The notes under the pieces were generated by a model. The model was not told the DNA's origin. It ran no database searches and was given only the letters and a program-made list of their open reading frames with translations. A program made the position numbers and the translations under genes. Source: Bryoerythrophyllum caledonicum (taxonomy: Eukaryota; Streptophyta; Bryopsida; Pottiales; Pottiaceae). From it: a DNA stretch of 64,000 nucleotides. The DNA lies in NCBI GenBank assembly GCA_963971425.1, contig OZ020516.1, forward strand, positions 38,180,199-38,244,198, read 5' to 3'. Within the stretch, counting starts at the first letter, position 1; each line of letters starts with the position of its first letter. This document shows, one piece after another, positions 38,131-50,870 of the stretch.

Positions 38131-39900
38131 CTTGACAGAGGCTGTTTGATCTCAGGCCACTGATACTTGTACCAAGTCTAGAAAGGATAACTGTCCCTGC
38201 CAATTTGTGTTGATGTAGATCAGATCATAACATCGAGGGCGAGGGCACTTGCGGTTGCATGCAGAACCAAGAGATGTCGCTCCACCATATGATGCTCTGC
38301 ATGTAGACACAAAATGACTTGAGTTCACAAAGCAGAGGACCATCTCAATAGACCCTTCGAATGATTTCTTTAGAACTCGAACTAGGATAACAACACAATA
38401 CAAGTGTGGAGCAATGACATCTAAAAGCAAGTACAGAACATGAATATACTAATAGTACCAACAGTCTAAGGTCTCATCAATGCTATTTGTTCAGAAGTGA
38501 GTCGGACAAAACAATGAAATCAAAGTCTATGAGCCTTGCCCCGACATCAAGACCGTTATATCAAACCCTTAAGAACATACATACTCTGCTGAGGAATTGG
38601 GAGTGATATGTAATGAGATCTAGAGAACTGCATTTAAAAGGCAGGGGTAAAGAATTAAGGAAAGTAAAGGCAGTGGGTGAGAGCCTAGTGAAACGTCCAC
38701 CTAACCTACAGATGACGAAATTAAAATAAGCTACTCCACTGCACCATCTTCCGTTCCAGGTGGTGAAGGGCTACGATCCGACGCACAGTACCCTAATCAT
38801 TGTACAGATTGGGAGAATAAAAACCATTAAGTGTGGCAACAATTCAACACTAGTTCCAATAGTCTAACTCGTCAACCATGTTCGTGATACGCTTCAAACC
38901 AGGGCACTGATTGAACACTGACATAGAGCAACGAGCTTGCTTGAGAAACGGCTGCTCAAAATCCGCAAACCTCATGCGCGATTCAGAGCAAATAATTTGC
39001 CAACCATCGATGATGAAAGAGTCAGAACATCTGCTGCCAATCCAAGCTCAGTGATCAACGAAAATCAAAGGACTCCCAGCAGCCCCGTCTGAGACCGATC
39101 CCTGAAGAAAGTGCACTGCCAACGACGACAGGTGCGAACGGCGCCGGGGAAATTCGGAGCGCTCAAATCACGTGCGGACTTCCCCGTCAATCGGATGACA
39201 GAAAGCACCTAGGCTGGTGTGCATGGAACCCTAAGAAGGAGAGGAAGGGGGGGGACGAGAACAACGATCTTGAACCGAAGCGATCAGAGCAGGGAGAGAA
39301 TGAGGCGGGAGGGGGTCCGGGATGAGTGGGAACGGAGGGCAGGGGCAGCAATCATAATGTGATTCCAACAATATTAAGAAAGCAAACCCTACAGAAAGAC
39401 GCATGGGGAATGCAGTGGCGTGGAGTACACTTACCAACAGACTGTCTTGCGCGGCGTGTGAGAATGAGTGAGAGAGAGAGAACGTGAGAAGGAATGAGCG
39501 TGGTCTGCCGTGAGTCCCAGTGCTTGGTGTGGTGTCCTGCGCTGCGCTCCTCTCGTCGTCTCCTCTCCGTTCTGCTCACGAGTGGGGGTGGTGTGGTGCC
39601 CTGTGTCCGCTTGAGCGATCAAGGGCATCCGTCTCCTGATCTCCCCTCTGCTCTGCCCTGCTCTCTATTCTTACGACTTCGTCTGCCTCCCCGCGGTCCA
39701 CCCCACGCATTTAGGGTTTCCCGACCCCACGTCCCAAGTCCTGTCCCCACGCTCTTCCTGTCTGTCCCCTGCCCTGCTTGCTCGTCGAAGCCTTACACCT
39801 CTTCTCCTCTCCTTTTCTTCTTCCTTTCTCTCTCCGTCTCTCTTTATCTTTCCGTGCAATAGCTTACTAGTAGTTACATTAAGTCCACCTTCCAGTGGAA
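38131..39900 (-). promoter_or_regulatory. CAND1 5'UTR intron and promoter region
   Basis: An acceptor (atcaaacag) sits about 15 bases before the start codon, and a good donor (GTTG|GTAAGTG) lies near 39434. This suggests a 5'UTR intron of about 1.3 kb. Upstream of the donor is a GA/CT-rich tract (about 39466-39484 and 39790-39850), as is common near plant transcription starts. No TATA box is called. Confidence 0.5.
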
Positions 39901-40612
39901 GCGTTAAAGGTTAGTATGAGCTACAGTACTGAGGTCAAGGTTACTTTTACAAACTCTTTATCCATGCTTGTTAGCAAGGCTCGTGCTATTTTTCATTTCC
40001 CTCTTCATTAACTTCTCCTTCTTCCCGTACCGCTTTTTTCAACCACGAACAAATTTACTCAAAATTAATTCTAAATTCTATTCTTTTTTCTTTTTTGTTG
40101 GCGATCGAACTATATTTGCGATGCATAGCTGACTCTGATCCATGGGAAAATTTCATTAAATGGTTTCTTTTGCTAAATTCTAATATCAAAAAGTCCATTA
40201 TTAGAAAGGATAATCTTACTCTCTTGAGTGTTCCATGGATCAGAACACTTCTTTTTGTGATAATTCGCTTTCTACATGAACTATGATAGCAGTGTAAATG
40301 GATTGTGGCGTTTATGGTGCTCTTTAAAATGGAAAACTTTAAAAAGTAATTCTACAGTACTATTTGGAAAAATACGTTAGATTTGATGTTTACCCCTAGA
40401 ACTCCTATGCAACCAATAACTAGCTTCTCGATGACATTTCAAGGATGATAAATGATGATGATTCATCCATTTCCTTTGTGGAGAGTTCATTGAATGTATA
40501 AGCATTAGATGATGGTAATACTTGCCTCATTTAGGTAATCATGTTGTGTCTAAAGAAAAAAAATGATTGAGGCATGATCTCAATGTAGTAAATTTTAGAA
40601 ATTTGAATTTGA
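39901..40612. other. AT-rich intergenic, no gene seen
   Basis: No recognisable feature. It borders the left end of the methylase element. Confidence 0.5.
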
Positions 40613-43608
40613 GGGATGCTATCTTGTAAGCGGTGAGTGGTGAGCGGCGAGCGGTGAGCATTGAATTTCTGACAATTTTTTGCATGGTTTTTATTATGGA
40701 ACTATAAGGGACACCTATTGCCGTGCTATAGGCAAACTATTTTTACAAATTTACGGAAAAAATTGTAGAAGGAAGAGAAATTGTGGACCTCAAGTTGGAT
40801 TATATTTTTAAAATATATAAATGGGGCCTATGGCCGTCATTTACATTTAGACTATTTGGACAAATTTAAAAACAAAATGAAGAAGGACCAGAGTTGAGGA
40901 TGTAGGTTCCCAATGACCTTGTATGAACGGTTGTAGCTATTAAATGGAGGAGAAAATAAATAATTTAATAATGGAAAATTCCATTTGTAAATAAATGGAA
41001 GTAAATGTAAATGTCAAAATGAGATGATTATTTTGTCTGCAATAAATTAAGGAATGTTCTGAGGCAATTGCAACTGTAATAACCACAAATCAAAATCCTC
41101 ATGATAAATAACTAATTCCAAGAAACAAAATGGAGGAATTACCATTCCTCTCCACACAATTCATCGTCGCTAACCTCGTGGATAAATGGTTCACTACTAC
41201 CTGATCCACTACTATCTGAATCAGTACTAGCCTCCTCCGCCTCTACGTCTAGAAAAACCTCCGCTCCCGAGTCCAGTCTAGCGGTTGGTGGACAACATTG
41301 AGACAACGACTGCGCTGCGAGTGCAACAGTGACAACCTTTGCGTACTTAGGCAAGATATGCGGCTGCTCCGGACTAACAAACACGCTTGCTAAGCGAGCC
41401 AACACTCCAACATGAGGTGTTGATGGAGAAGCCATCAATGACGGCAAGAACCGTCTGCATACTATTATGATTAGTGATGCGACTTGATAGAATACAGAAA
41501 ATAGAAATTGATTTCAAAAAGAAGAGAACTTACTTACAAGTTTTCTTTGGCGCGGTCTTGATCTAAGGCTCGTCATTCCTATCCTCCAACGGTCGCTTGC
41601 AAGAAGGCTCCTCTACAACCTCTGCATTTGCGGATTGCCACCTCTAACGTAACGGGGATTAGAGGTCCGAGCACCTCGTCAACCAAATCCTTGTTCGCCT
41701 CCAAGGCAAGGATATGACGCTTGAGGGCCTTACAAGCCCTTATGGATGCGCCTCAAAAAAGTGTAGAAAACATCAGTGCATACAGTTAGAATTATAAAAC
41801 CATAAAAATTAATAAGAGAAAGTAAGATATCAATCCGTAGAAGCGGTGAGGTCCATCACAATCTCATCCTCCTTCGTACAAAGATCAATGAGAGCCTCCA
41901 TGAGATTTTGAGGCTTCTCTCTTTCACCCCGCCATGGTGTCCCGGTGGAGGCCCTCAACGTGAGTGACTTTTGGGTAATGAAGTTGGTCAAATGACCTTC
42001 TGTTGATAACTCAATTCTATCCGCCAGAAGCTCCATTCTGTCGTTGAAGACAAATGGAACTAGTAGATCGGTCTTTCTCATGAAGCACTTGACCATGAAG
42101 GTCTTGTGCGTGCAGCCTGGGCATGCGTTTGGAGAAGAGGGGAAGTCCGTTGATGGCGAACCAATTCGCTTCCTCTCAAAAATCCGCCCGCGAAGTCCAA
42201 GAAACCAATTCATTTGAAATGAACTTGGAATCTAGGTAAAACACAATGATTGCCCCTCCATCGCAGAGGTACTCCATCGCAAGCTTAAAGCACTTCTAAA
42301 TCCACGGGGATTCCTTCCTGTCGTTTGTGGTTGGCATAGTGGGCAACATCTTTGACATCGGGACCACAGTACCACCCTCGATACTCGGGACATGTAAGTC
42401 CTCTGGGATGTCAAATACAAATAAGTCCGCTATCCTATCCTTGGACAGATCCCCATTCAAGTACCGTGTCCTCACTCCGGCGTGGGCCTTCAACCACTGT
42501 GCCATGTTCCTCCAAACCGGCGGAACATCCTCCAAGGATGCAACACTATCAAACTCAACAAAGATGGAAAGGGTGTTGTGGTACAATACCTCAACGCCGA
42601 TGCTACACTCGACAAAGTCCACCAAAGGAATGGAGTAGATTGTCTGCAAAAGCTTTGTGATGTATGCTCCAGGCCAACTGTTGGCAGAGGGAGAAACGCC
42701 AAGCGTGGTCACTACGGATAGCGACTGCGAAAATGCTCCCAGACTAACCACCGAAAGCAACTTCTCGTGCTCGTCTTTTGTCACCATTGCCTCGAGCTTC
42801 TTGTTTGTGAAGATTGTATCCTTCCGCTCCTTCTTCCCAGTCTCCTTCTCCAACCGTGCGGCCGCTTGCTCTGCCGCCTTGGTTGCAAGCTTTATTGCCC
42901 GCTTCGTTGCTCTTGCCTTGGCCTTCTCAAAAAGCTTGGGCTCTTTCGGCACTTGAACAGAAGAGCTGACGACAGCTCTTACTCCAAAATGCAACGCCAA
43001 GGCATCGCAAGACTTCCGGTGCTCCACCTCATTCCTCAGAGTCCGAGCAGTGTCACGGAGCTCCAAATACCAGGGGCATTGAGCTAGGTGATGGTGAGTG
43101 AAACGCAGTAGCTGCGAGTCGGTGAAAATGCAATCCTTGCGGACAATAGTATCAATCCACTTTTTGAACTGAATGGGCAACTCTTGTGGCTGCAGCGCAC
43201 CATTGTCAACTACTTCCCTCCAAAAATATCTGAGAACCACCTTCTTTAAGGTTTGCAACGTCTCTGGCTGCTTCAGAAATTCTTTTAGACTTCACGTACC
43301 CGAGCTTCATCCCCAAGTGATTCTTGAACGTCCTATTCCAAAAAGTTGGAGAATGAGACTCAATCCATGAACCGATGTCAAGGATAGGGTATATTGTAAA
43401 ATTATAACAACTGATCCATTCTTTTTAAAGTCAAAATCATCCGTTCTTTATAAGTTTTATGTCTCCATAGTGTAAAAGAATCCACGGCCATAGGCCCCTC
43501 TATAAATTCGAAATTGCTAAAATATATTTATAACGCATACAATTTTTTGCCTAAACCCATTTTTTTCTGATTGCTGCTTACAGCTCATGGCTCACAAGAT
43601 AACATTCC
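40613..43608. mobile_element. Putative TIR transposon carrying a DNA methylase-like gene
   Basis: Left end GGGATGCTATCTTGTAAGCG and right end (reverse complement) GGAATGTTATCTTGTGAGCC form inverted termini about 3 kb apart. Inside the left end GTGAGCGG-like words repeat several times (40631-40665), like subterminal transposase-binding repeats. The only gene between the ends is the methylase-like pseudogene. No transposase is visible and the target-site duplication is unclear. A 210-bp relative with the same ends lies at 27109-27319, which supports a mobile family. Confidence 0.5.
41139..43380 (-). pseudogene. N4/N6-type DNA methylase-like gene, broken
   Basis: The minus-strand coding path starts near 43377 (GSWIESHSPTFWNRTFKNHL), shifts frame near 43283, then runs openly through 42299. 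It includes a Lys/Ala/Glu-rich helical region (KARATKRAIKLATKAAEQAA), then DRIADLFVFDIPED in the place of the DPPY motif. It continues past an in-frame TAG (42296-42298) as CFKLAMEYLCDGGAIIVF, shifts frame near 42213, then reads EKPQNLMEALIDLCTKEDEI and VMDLTAST. A decayed intron follows (AT instead of GT donor at 41834), then GASIRACKALKRHILALEAN from 41751. KP..LxxxLI.l...gd.VxDxxAsTG plus the following helix is the SAM-binding half of N-4 cytosine/N-6 adenine methylases. A last exon (41139-about 41458) adds an acidic tail ending DDELCGEEW. Two frameshifts, one stop, a lost donor and DIPE for DPPY make it non-functional. Confidence 0.65.
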
Positions 43609-43609
43609 T

Positions 43610-44213
43610 TGGTGCAACTTCAAACCGTGGAGTCTTAATCTAGCTAATAATTCCATCAAATGTAGCCTATGTTGCCCTCTGTTCTTACTGAAGACAAACG
43701 ATATCGCCAATGTAGCATCTCACAAAGTCCAAGCTCATGAATACTTAGTCCATAGCCCTCTTGAATTTGGCAGGCACATTCTTCAATCTAAATGGTAAGA
43801 ACTTCCATTGGAACAACATATCCTTTTCATTTTTGCCAATGTCTCAGAACGCGGTCTTCTCCTTGTCTTCCTCGTAGTCCAATCTAGTGGTATTTAGAGC
43901 CCAAGTCTAACGTACTGAACTCTTTGCCGTGACCAATAGCCTCAAAGTTCTTCACCAGCGTTGGCATGGCATAACGATCCAACTTGGTGAATTTATTAAT
44001 ACTCCTGCAGTCCCCGCACATCGTCTTCTTGGTCCAATTGCCGTAGATATATTTCTTGGATGGCATAACCGTCGCCCAAGCATACCTACAATTCCGTGGA
44101 GCCAACTCCACTAGCTTTGCAGCCACCAACTCCTCCGTAAGAGCGCAAATCAACTTCTGCTCCACATTATCGTATTTGTACGACTTGCTGTAGATTGGTG
44201 CTATGTCCGTCAA
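43610..44213 (-). pseudogene. Gypsy reverse transcriptase fragment
   Basis: ALTEELVAAKLVELAPRNC, KKYIYGNWTKKTMCGDCRSI, NKFTKLDRYAMPT and FSTLDLGSKYH are standard gypsy RT blocks 1-3. Further on, interrupted by stops, FPLRFKNVPAKF-like sequence and FVRCYIGDI occupy the place of the catalytic YIDD. One catalytic Asp is therefore replaced by Gly, so the enzyme is dead. Confidence 0.75.
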
Positions 44214-45161
44214 GCTGATACGTACTTCTTACCCCTTCAACACTCTCAGGTCTTCTAGACTAAAGGCAAAACAACCCATGTACTCCTTGAGGAACTCATA
44301 TTCCTTTGCCTCAAGTGTTCCATCCGCCAGACCTACTATCAATTTCCAAGTATCTTTAGTCACCGCAACCTTTGGTTCCTTTGGAGCGGAATTCTCTAAG
44401 TTCCTTGGTTGCTACTGGATGTTGGATGGAGGAAAGTCTTCTTCCCCCATCCCCATCATGCTTCCAAGGTATTCCAATTGGTTCAGTTTGCCAATCCTCT
44501 ATTTGATGAGTTGTATGTTCTACCATGAACATCTTTTCCAAAGCTTTCTCACAATCCCTCCTCTAGTGGGCCAATATACTTCTTTGGCTCTAATCCTCCA
44601 CACCATGGTGAGGATCCTCACCCTTGGCTGTTGCAAAAAGATTTGTGGTACTCTACATGTTCCATGAATGAGGTGTCAAGGCCCTCTCGCCCCCAACCAC
44701 TTTGCTTGTCACCCTGATAGAGTCAAATGCTTCTACGGCCGCCCGCAACTCATAAGATCCTATATAACTGATCAAACTAGTAGCTAGTAACCGTTTCTAT
44801 TCGGCAACCACCAACAAGACAATCCAAGTCAAGCAGCTTAAATCCATTGCTTGCCCAAGTAAAAATTGCCATTGTTGCTCCGAAATGCCGGGCGTATTGG
44901 TAGTTCCCATGGGAAAGTCCATGGCTCTCTCCCGCTCACCTACAATAGGCTCTACCATCTTTTAAGACAAAGAATCTCAAACAAGGTCAAGGCCGTTATC
45001 TTTAAAGGCATACAACCTAATAAATACTAACCAATGTGGGCAATGCCCTATGCGGTTGTCCGTTGCGGTAAACCACCGCCAAAGGTGCTTGGCTATCATG
45101 GCAAACGCGCCAAGGTGCCCTATAGGGATCCAAAATATCACTCACATAGACATCCGACTGT

Positions 45162-45309
45162 GGAAGCATTAAACGCTTCTAGAAGCATTGAACGCTTCTA
45201 GAAGCATTGAACGCTTCTAGAAGCATTGAACGCTTCTAGAAGCATTGAACGCTTCTAGAAGCATTGAACGCTTCTAGAAGCATTGAACGCTTCTAGAAGC
45301 ATTGAATGC
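45162..45309. repeat. 19-bp tandem repeat, about 8 units
   Basis: AGAAGCATTGAACGCTTCT repeats head to tail. Junctions create the palindrome TTCTAGAA, and each unit is itself partly palindromic (AGAAGC...GCTTCT). First and last units are diverged. It lies between the protease and RT regions of the gypsy relic, and its 19-base period is not a multiple of three. Confidence 0.95.
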
Positions 45310-45575
45310 TGCCAAGCATCTTCAATGACTTGCTCAACATCCCTCTCAAGCTCAATCGTGGTGTTTCACGTTAGTTCAATTCCGGATTGATATCTCTCCG
45401 TATCACCGCCACCCCTGTCACCCACGTGGACATCCACCTCACTAAGTGTAGGGCTGACCATGGAGGAATTATCAAAACTCTCATCAAACCATGGTAGTGT
45501 CACATTCATACCTCACGAGCAGGCAAACACATCCGCAAGCTTACCGGTTGAGACTCGAACAAATCAAGCTGGCAG

Positions 45576-46159
45576 CTAGGCCTTCCGCCCATCTACCGCT
45601 TGCCATCCTGGTCTATAGCTTGTTATTTCCTCCAAAAAATCCAAGGTGAACTCCATCGGATATAACACTACCGAGCCCACAAAGACATCATATGACTTGG
45701 CCTTTATGACTATAGCCTTCACCTTTATCAAGCTTCCATCTTCAACATCATCTTCGTTGAGTCGCAACACCAACTCTAATTTTGTGATGCTCGTATCGTG
45801 CTTTGTACCCCCATAGACGTACTAATTGTCCATCAATACTTCTTTAAAGTGTCCCCACTTAAGCCCAATCCCTCAATGGCAGATTCTCCCAACATCAACA
45901 ATTGAGCTCTTAAATCATCGAGGTACAAAAATCCTCCCTTTAGGCTCAACAAGTTGAAAATCCTCTGGGAGTTGTCAACCCCCACCATACCAAGTGTAAT
46001 GGATGACCTCTCGATTGCAGGCGTGGCGGCCATAGTCTTGACACGCATAGTTGCTGAAAGCCCTTCCACGTTGTTCACATGACTCTTATCCGCCTCCTCT
46101 TCAATCACTTCCGTCGTCAACGCATTGACGCCACTCACACATCGTGCCCGCCATCTCAT
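45576..46159 (-). pseudogene. Gypsy protease region
   Basis: LRAQLLMLGESAIEGLGL (46159-45833 frame) and, in the next frame, VKAIVIKAKSYDVFVGSVVL followed by YRPGWQAVDGRKA match the retropepsin region of plant gypsy polyproteins. The expected active-site DSGA is replaced near YLDDLRAQ, and the two parts are out of frame. Confidence 0.55.
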
Positions 46160-46724
46160 AGGCCGCTGCGAGATTGAGGCCTTTTTATTACAATAGATTA
46201 GCAGAAAACAATAAAGCCTAATAGACCATGTTTGCCGCTTCGATTACCATTGCATCCGATGGTTCTTCAATCCCAATTATAAGCCGTGTTGAGGGCGCCC
46301 GCTGTCGAATTGGAAGTACCATGGAAGACGTTGGCACCATCTCCTCCGGCGTGAAAGACTCAGCCAATTGTCCTTCCCATGTTTAGGATCTAGAGTTGGA
46401 TTTGCTCCCCGTGGTGTCTCCTTAATCACCGATGTTTGGCTCTATGTAAGGGCATAAGCCTCTCGCAAGCCATCTGTGGTAGCAAGTGCCATGCTACTTA
46501 CTATGTAATCCTCAAATTCATTATCATCGGGTCTAAACCTGCCCGAGCATGAAAACTAAAAGTGATTTGAGGCTTATCACTTATTGAAGCGGCATTTGCG
46601 CTCATGGCCTCTATCTTAGCCTCCAGTTCTACAAACTTGGCCTTCCAACTCTTCTTCTCCCTTCTAGAGGCCTTTGAATACTTGTTCTTGCCTCTTGTCT
46701 TGCCTCATTTTCTTCTAGAAGGTT

Positions 46725-47914
46725 TCAACTAACGGTGAAGCTTACAACACCTAGCTTCGGAGTGGCCCTTCGCACTGCAACCGGAGCAAAATCCACCAGC
46801 TTGGGGGGAGGGGACTTCCTTTCTTTGTAATCCTTCCTCAAATGCCCACGCTTGCCACAACGGAAGCATAATGCCTCAATGTCAGTGGCATAGGAGGAAA
46901 TGGCAGCCTTGACAACTTTTGCCTTCTCGTGAACCTTCTCTTCATGTTTAAGAAATTCCATGGTTGCCTACTCCTCCAGCGAATCGATCTCGATTTGCTC
47001 TGAAGTCTCAAACACAGATCACAAGGTTGGTGGCTCACTCAATTGCAATGTCTCACTGCACATTAAGGTTTTAGCTCTTTCTCTAGGATATTGTATCAAT
47101 GTTGCATCGCTTGCTACTTTGTGAGTCCATGAGTAGCCAATATCAGTCTCTACAATCTCGCATGAGCTTCCTACAAGGATTCATCTCTTTCTCACGTGAA
47201 AGACCTCAACGCCTTCAATTTGTCTACCCGTCGTCAAAGTAGTCTTGGCAAAGTAGTCTTGGCAAAGTTGCATGAAGAATTTGGAGAAATGATTGGATGG
47301 AGGTGGAGAAGCGACCATCTCCACTAGTTGGCTCACCCCTTCAACACCGTTAGTGTTGTCTTCTCTCTTCCCTTTGACTACAACTGGTGGCACCATTGGT
47401 GCCCCACCAAAACATCCACCTAGTTTAGTACGTGGAAATCTCTCCAGGCCAAGACTTTTGTATGGTGAGCCTCCTCAAATTCTCCATAATCCAGTAACGG
47501 AGCTCCCTCTAGACATCCAAACAAGGCTCTCCACACCATGTAAGGGTTGAAGTTGGGATTACGGAAGTTTTGAAGTTCACACCACATGGTGAACATCCTC
47601 TTGAAGTCATCGGCTTTGATGGTGCCCGTGGCACCCGAAAATCTCCGTACTCCACGCTCTCCACCTCCATATGGTGAAGCCATGTTTTTCCAATCAAAAT
47701 ATGATTGATGTGACCTCTTGAGTGGATTGTCTACTACAACACCTACTTCGTGCTCACCAAGAAGTTTTTCCGCTTCCACCGCCGGTTGTAGCATGTCTTT
47801 TTCCTCTTCAAGTTGACTAACAACCTCATCCGACACTCTTTCACAGACGCCTACCGCAAAAAAGGTGTTTTTCCAAGTGAAACCGGACCCCTTCCACCCC
47901 CTCCAGGTTGTCAA
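46725..47914 (-). pseudogene. Gypsy gag region with mutated zinc knuckle
   Basis: 47914-47420 encodes a gag-like N-terminal part (TGTIKADDFKRMFTMWCEL, WRALFGCLEGAPLLDYGEF). 47396-47181 continues the capsid region, and 46961-46725 holds CFRCGKRGHLRKDY. In that last segment the final Cys of the CCHC knuckle is Tyr. Stops and frame changes separate the parts. Confidence 0.6.
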
Positions 47915-49600
47915 ATGGCACGCTTAGTTATAGAATTGCCACTCCTCATGCGTGTCCTTCATCTTTGGAGTATGGATGGACGTCGACACCTTGCTTCCTA
48001 ACCAACGTATTGTGCCAACAACGGACCGACACTACTCCGGTCCTCCTCAACAACACGTCAGCTCAAAGACAACCACAACATCTGAAGCTCGTCTTCTTAC
48101 AACGAAACTCTAGCCGTGCATAGGATCTGCCCACTCAGCCTATTTTTGGTCCTGGAAGGCATAACACCCGGAAATCTTTGTTGTAGCTTTGTTCCTCTTT
48201 AAACACGATGGAGTGAAACACGGAGTTAGTCACCTTATCCATGGGGTCGACCAATCCTAGCACCAACGCAATGATTTCCACCGATTTCCACCGACGTAAT
48301 CGTCTCTTCTGGGTTTGGATACACATCAATGCCACCTTTTTTAGCAATAACTCACCGGCGCTAGTGTCGCAGCCTGTAATGCCCTTGATCATGAACTCCG
48401 TCAATAATCTCTACGATTTGAACCCGTTGGTCGGCTTCACAACTTGCTCGCGACTCTGCGTTCTCTTGTATGAACCATCGTACGTTGCACCTGCACTAAC
48501 TATTGCATGCGCCCGCAATCAACCATGAAGCCGGGACAACGTGAATGTGTCTCCAACTCATAGATGCATAGCTCCTTATGACGTTTGATCTTCCATGCAC
48601 TAGAAGCAAATGCCGAGCGTGGAGGTTTAAGCTGGCACTAACTTCCTCACACGTCCAGTTCTTACTGCGGGATCCGCCCTTCAGCACTCCAACCTCCCCG
48701 ACCCTTGAGGTGTTTTGGAGGTATGATTTAAGTGTTGGCCTGTTGTTGCCAAATCTCAAGAATACTTAGGAAGATGGATGAAAGTAGTTAAATAAGGTCG
48801 ACAGGGGTGGTGGAGAGTAACTTTCTTCAAAATCGTGTGTTTGAAATGTCAGTATTCCATTAGGAATACACTCATATCTTAGTGGTGATATTTCTCAAGT
48901 AATAAATATGTGAAAACCACTCACAAATTACAAGAAGTTGAGTCCATGCCACTTTCTAAGAGTGAAAGACTGATATCGATGAAGCTAATGATGTACAACA
49001 CGCACACACCCTCACCTCATCACCTGGGAGACTCAACTAGAGATAGATGAGTCTCCCTCAACCACACGTGGAGGTCATTTGGGCTCCAAGTCCCAAATGA
49101 GGTGTCAAAAGACACGACCATTGAAATAGCCGTTACACAACACTAATCCTAACCCTAATCTCCAATTAGAGCCAAGTCCTAAGCCATCTTGTAGCTCCAC
49201 AACTCCCTTGGTGGTTTACAACAAGAAACCACCTATACAAACACCTCCATGTGCCGATCTGGAGGCCCACGTGATAATGTGAGGGCGAGACGAGTATATC
49301 ATTGCGGTCATGTGAACGAGTGATTGCGGTGATGTGAACACTGTACTATAAGGGTTATCAGATGACGGAGCAGAATAGAGTAGCTTCCTCCGGCCCGTGT
49401 TGGAAAACTAGTTTGGGCAACCAAGGCTACCTACTAGAGCAACATGGGGGTTGGAGTGGAGATGCTTTAATAATTTTGCTCTTGATAATATTAGATGCCA
49501 TAATTGGTATTAGAGGAGGATTGTGCTTGGATGGTTGTCCATTAACTTGCTGAATTGTATGTAGTGAATTTTATCCAGTGGAACTTGAACCATTTCAATT
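47915..49600. other. Region beyond gag; possible 5' part of the gypsy element
   Basis: Minus-strand ORFs at 48135-48404 and 48496-48759 have protein-like composition (SKNWTCEEVSASLNLHARHL) but I do not recognise them. 48960-49330 is a plausible LTR-like non-coding stretch, but no second LTR was found. Confidence 0.35.
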
Positions 49601-50545
49601 CTAGAGGACCAAGTTTCAAAAATGGGCTTTTTGAAAGTTTGGTCAGGTTTTTTGGTGTCAATTTCCAACATTCAGCTTTGAAATTTTCACTGCAGAAGGA
49701 CATTACTAAAAGCACAATGGGAGAACAATTTTTTCCTAAATCCGACATATAATGAAAAAGTTATAGGGTTTTGAATTTCAAATGGGGAAAGCGGTTACTT
49801 TGGGCACCTCCAAAAACTTTTGCTAGAACACTCTATCAAATGTAAGATTTTCAATGCTAGCAAGTAATATTTTCCCCCTTCATATTGTCAAAAAACAATT
49901 CTTGTCTTCAATGAAAAATAGCACATTAACCCAAGTCAAACATTTTCACACATTGTCAAACATTGTCGGGCAAGGTACCAATAAAACTTCTTCGTTTCCA
50001 CATAAAACTTAGAGATCTTCATATTTTTGACATTTTTTTCTTCCACAACAATATGTTGTATAAATCTTCTTATTGACCATTCGGATTATCAATCTAAAAC
50101 ATATTAAGTTCAAAAAAAATAAAACGCAAATTGGCAATTTTTGAACCTCCACTCCTACACTTGTTTTGAATATGCTACACCCCTCCTCTACCACTAAAAT
50201 TTGGTGTATACAAAACTAACATCATGCTCAACACGATGGTAATGGATTTAGACCTTGTGTAGTGCAAAAATTTGACACCAAGTAAAGTCAAACTCTGCTG
50301 ATCCAGTGAACGCAGGGAAGGAAATGAACCATTTGTTTGACTTTAAACACTGTAATCTTTCAATAAGTGCAATCAAAGTTTATGAAATTTCGTGAATATG
50401 TTACTAAATAAGTCATATTTGAGATCCTACGGTCAAAACTAAAAATCAAAGTTTTTGTTTCCTTCTTTATTCATTGCACTAGAATCCAACAATTTTGAAG
50501 TGTTTTAGGTGTGAAACTGTCATAGTACCATCAGGGGTAAAGCAA
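49600..50545. mobile_element. Diverged TTAA-family element D (left end unclear)
   Basis: The interior closely follows the elements at 61080-61893 and 61902-62814 (aacccaagtcaaacattttcacacattg, acttagagatcttcatattttt, tttgacaccaagtaaagtcaa). The right end reads tcaggggtaaag, a decayed GGGG-TTAA. No clean left end was found. Confidence 0.55.
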
Positions 50546-50870
50546 AATTTAAAAGAACAGTAACTGAAAGTGAAGATAAAAATGAAATGAACTACAAGAA
50601 AATATTGGAGCTAAAATGAAAGAAAAAATGAAACAGAGAAGTTGTACGTAATATATGTAAAATATAAAGTAAAAAAAACAGAGTATGGTTAACAATGGTG
50701 TAAATGGATGCCTAGACCACAAAAGTAATATTCATTGCATGACAATCGTACTGCTTATTCATTATAACAACTCTTTTTCACCAAACCCTACAAAACATAA
50801 ACTAACATCATTATAGAAAAGAGGACTGTCATATACAACACAACATGAATGAAGAGTGTGTAGGGGGATA

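Larger units (their letters stand above)
43609..47914 (-). mobile_element. Decayed Ty3/gypsy retrotransposon
   Basis: On the minus strand the order is gag (47914 to 46725), protease (46159 to 45576), then reverse transcriptase (44213 to 43610), the gypsy order. Many stops and frameshifts break every domain. RNase H and integrase are absent: RT coding similarity stops in GLKLHQ exactly where the right end of the methylase element begins. No long terminal repeats could be paired by eye. Confidence 0.75.
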
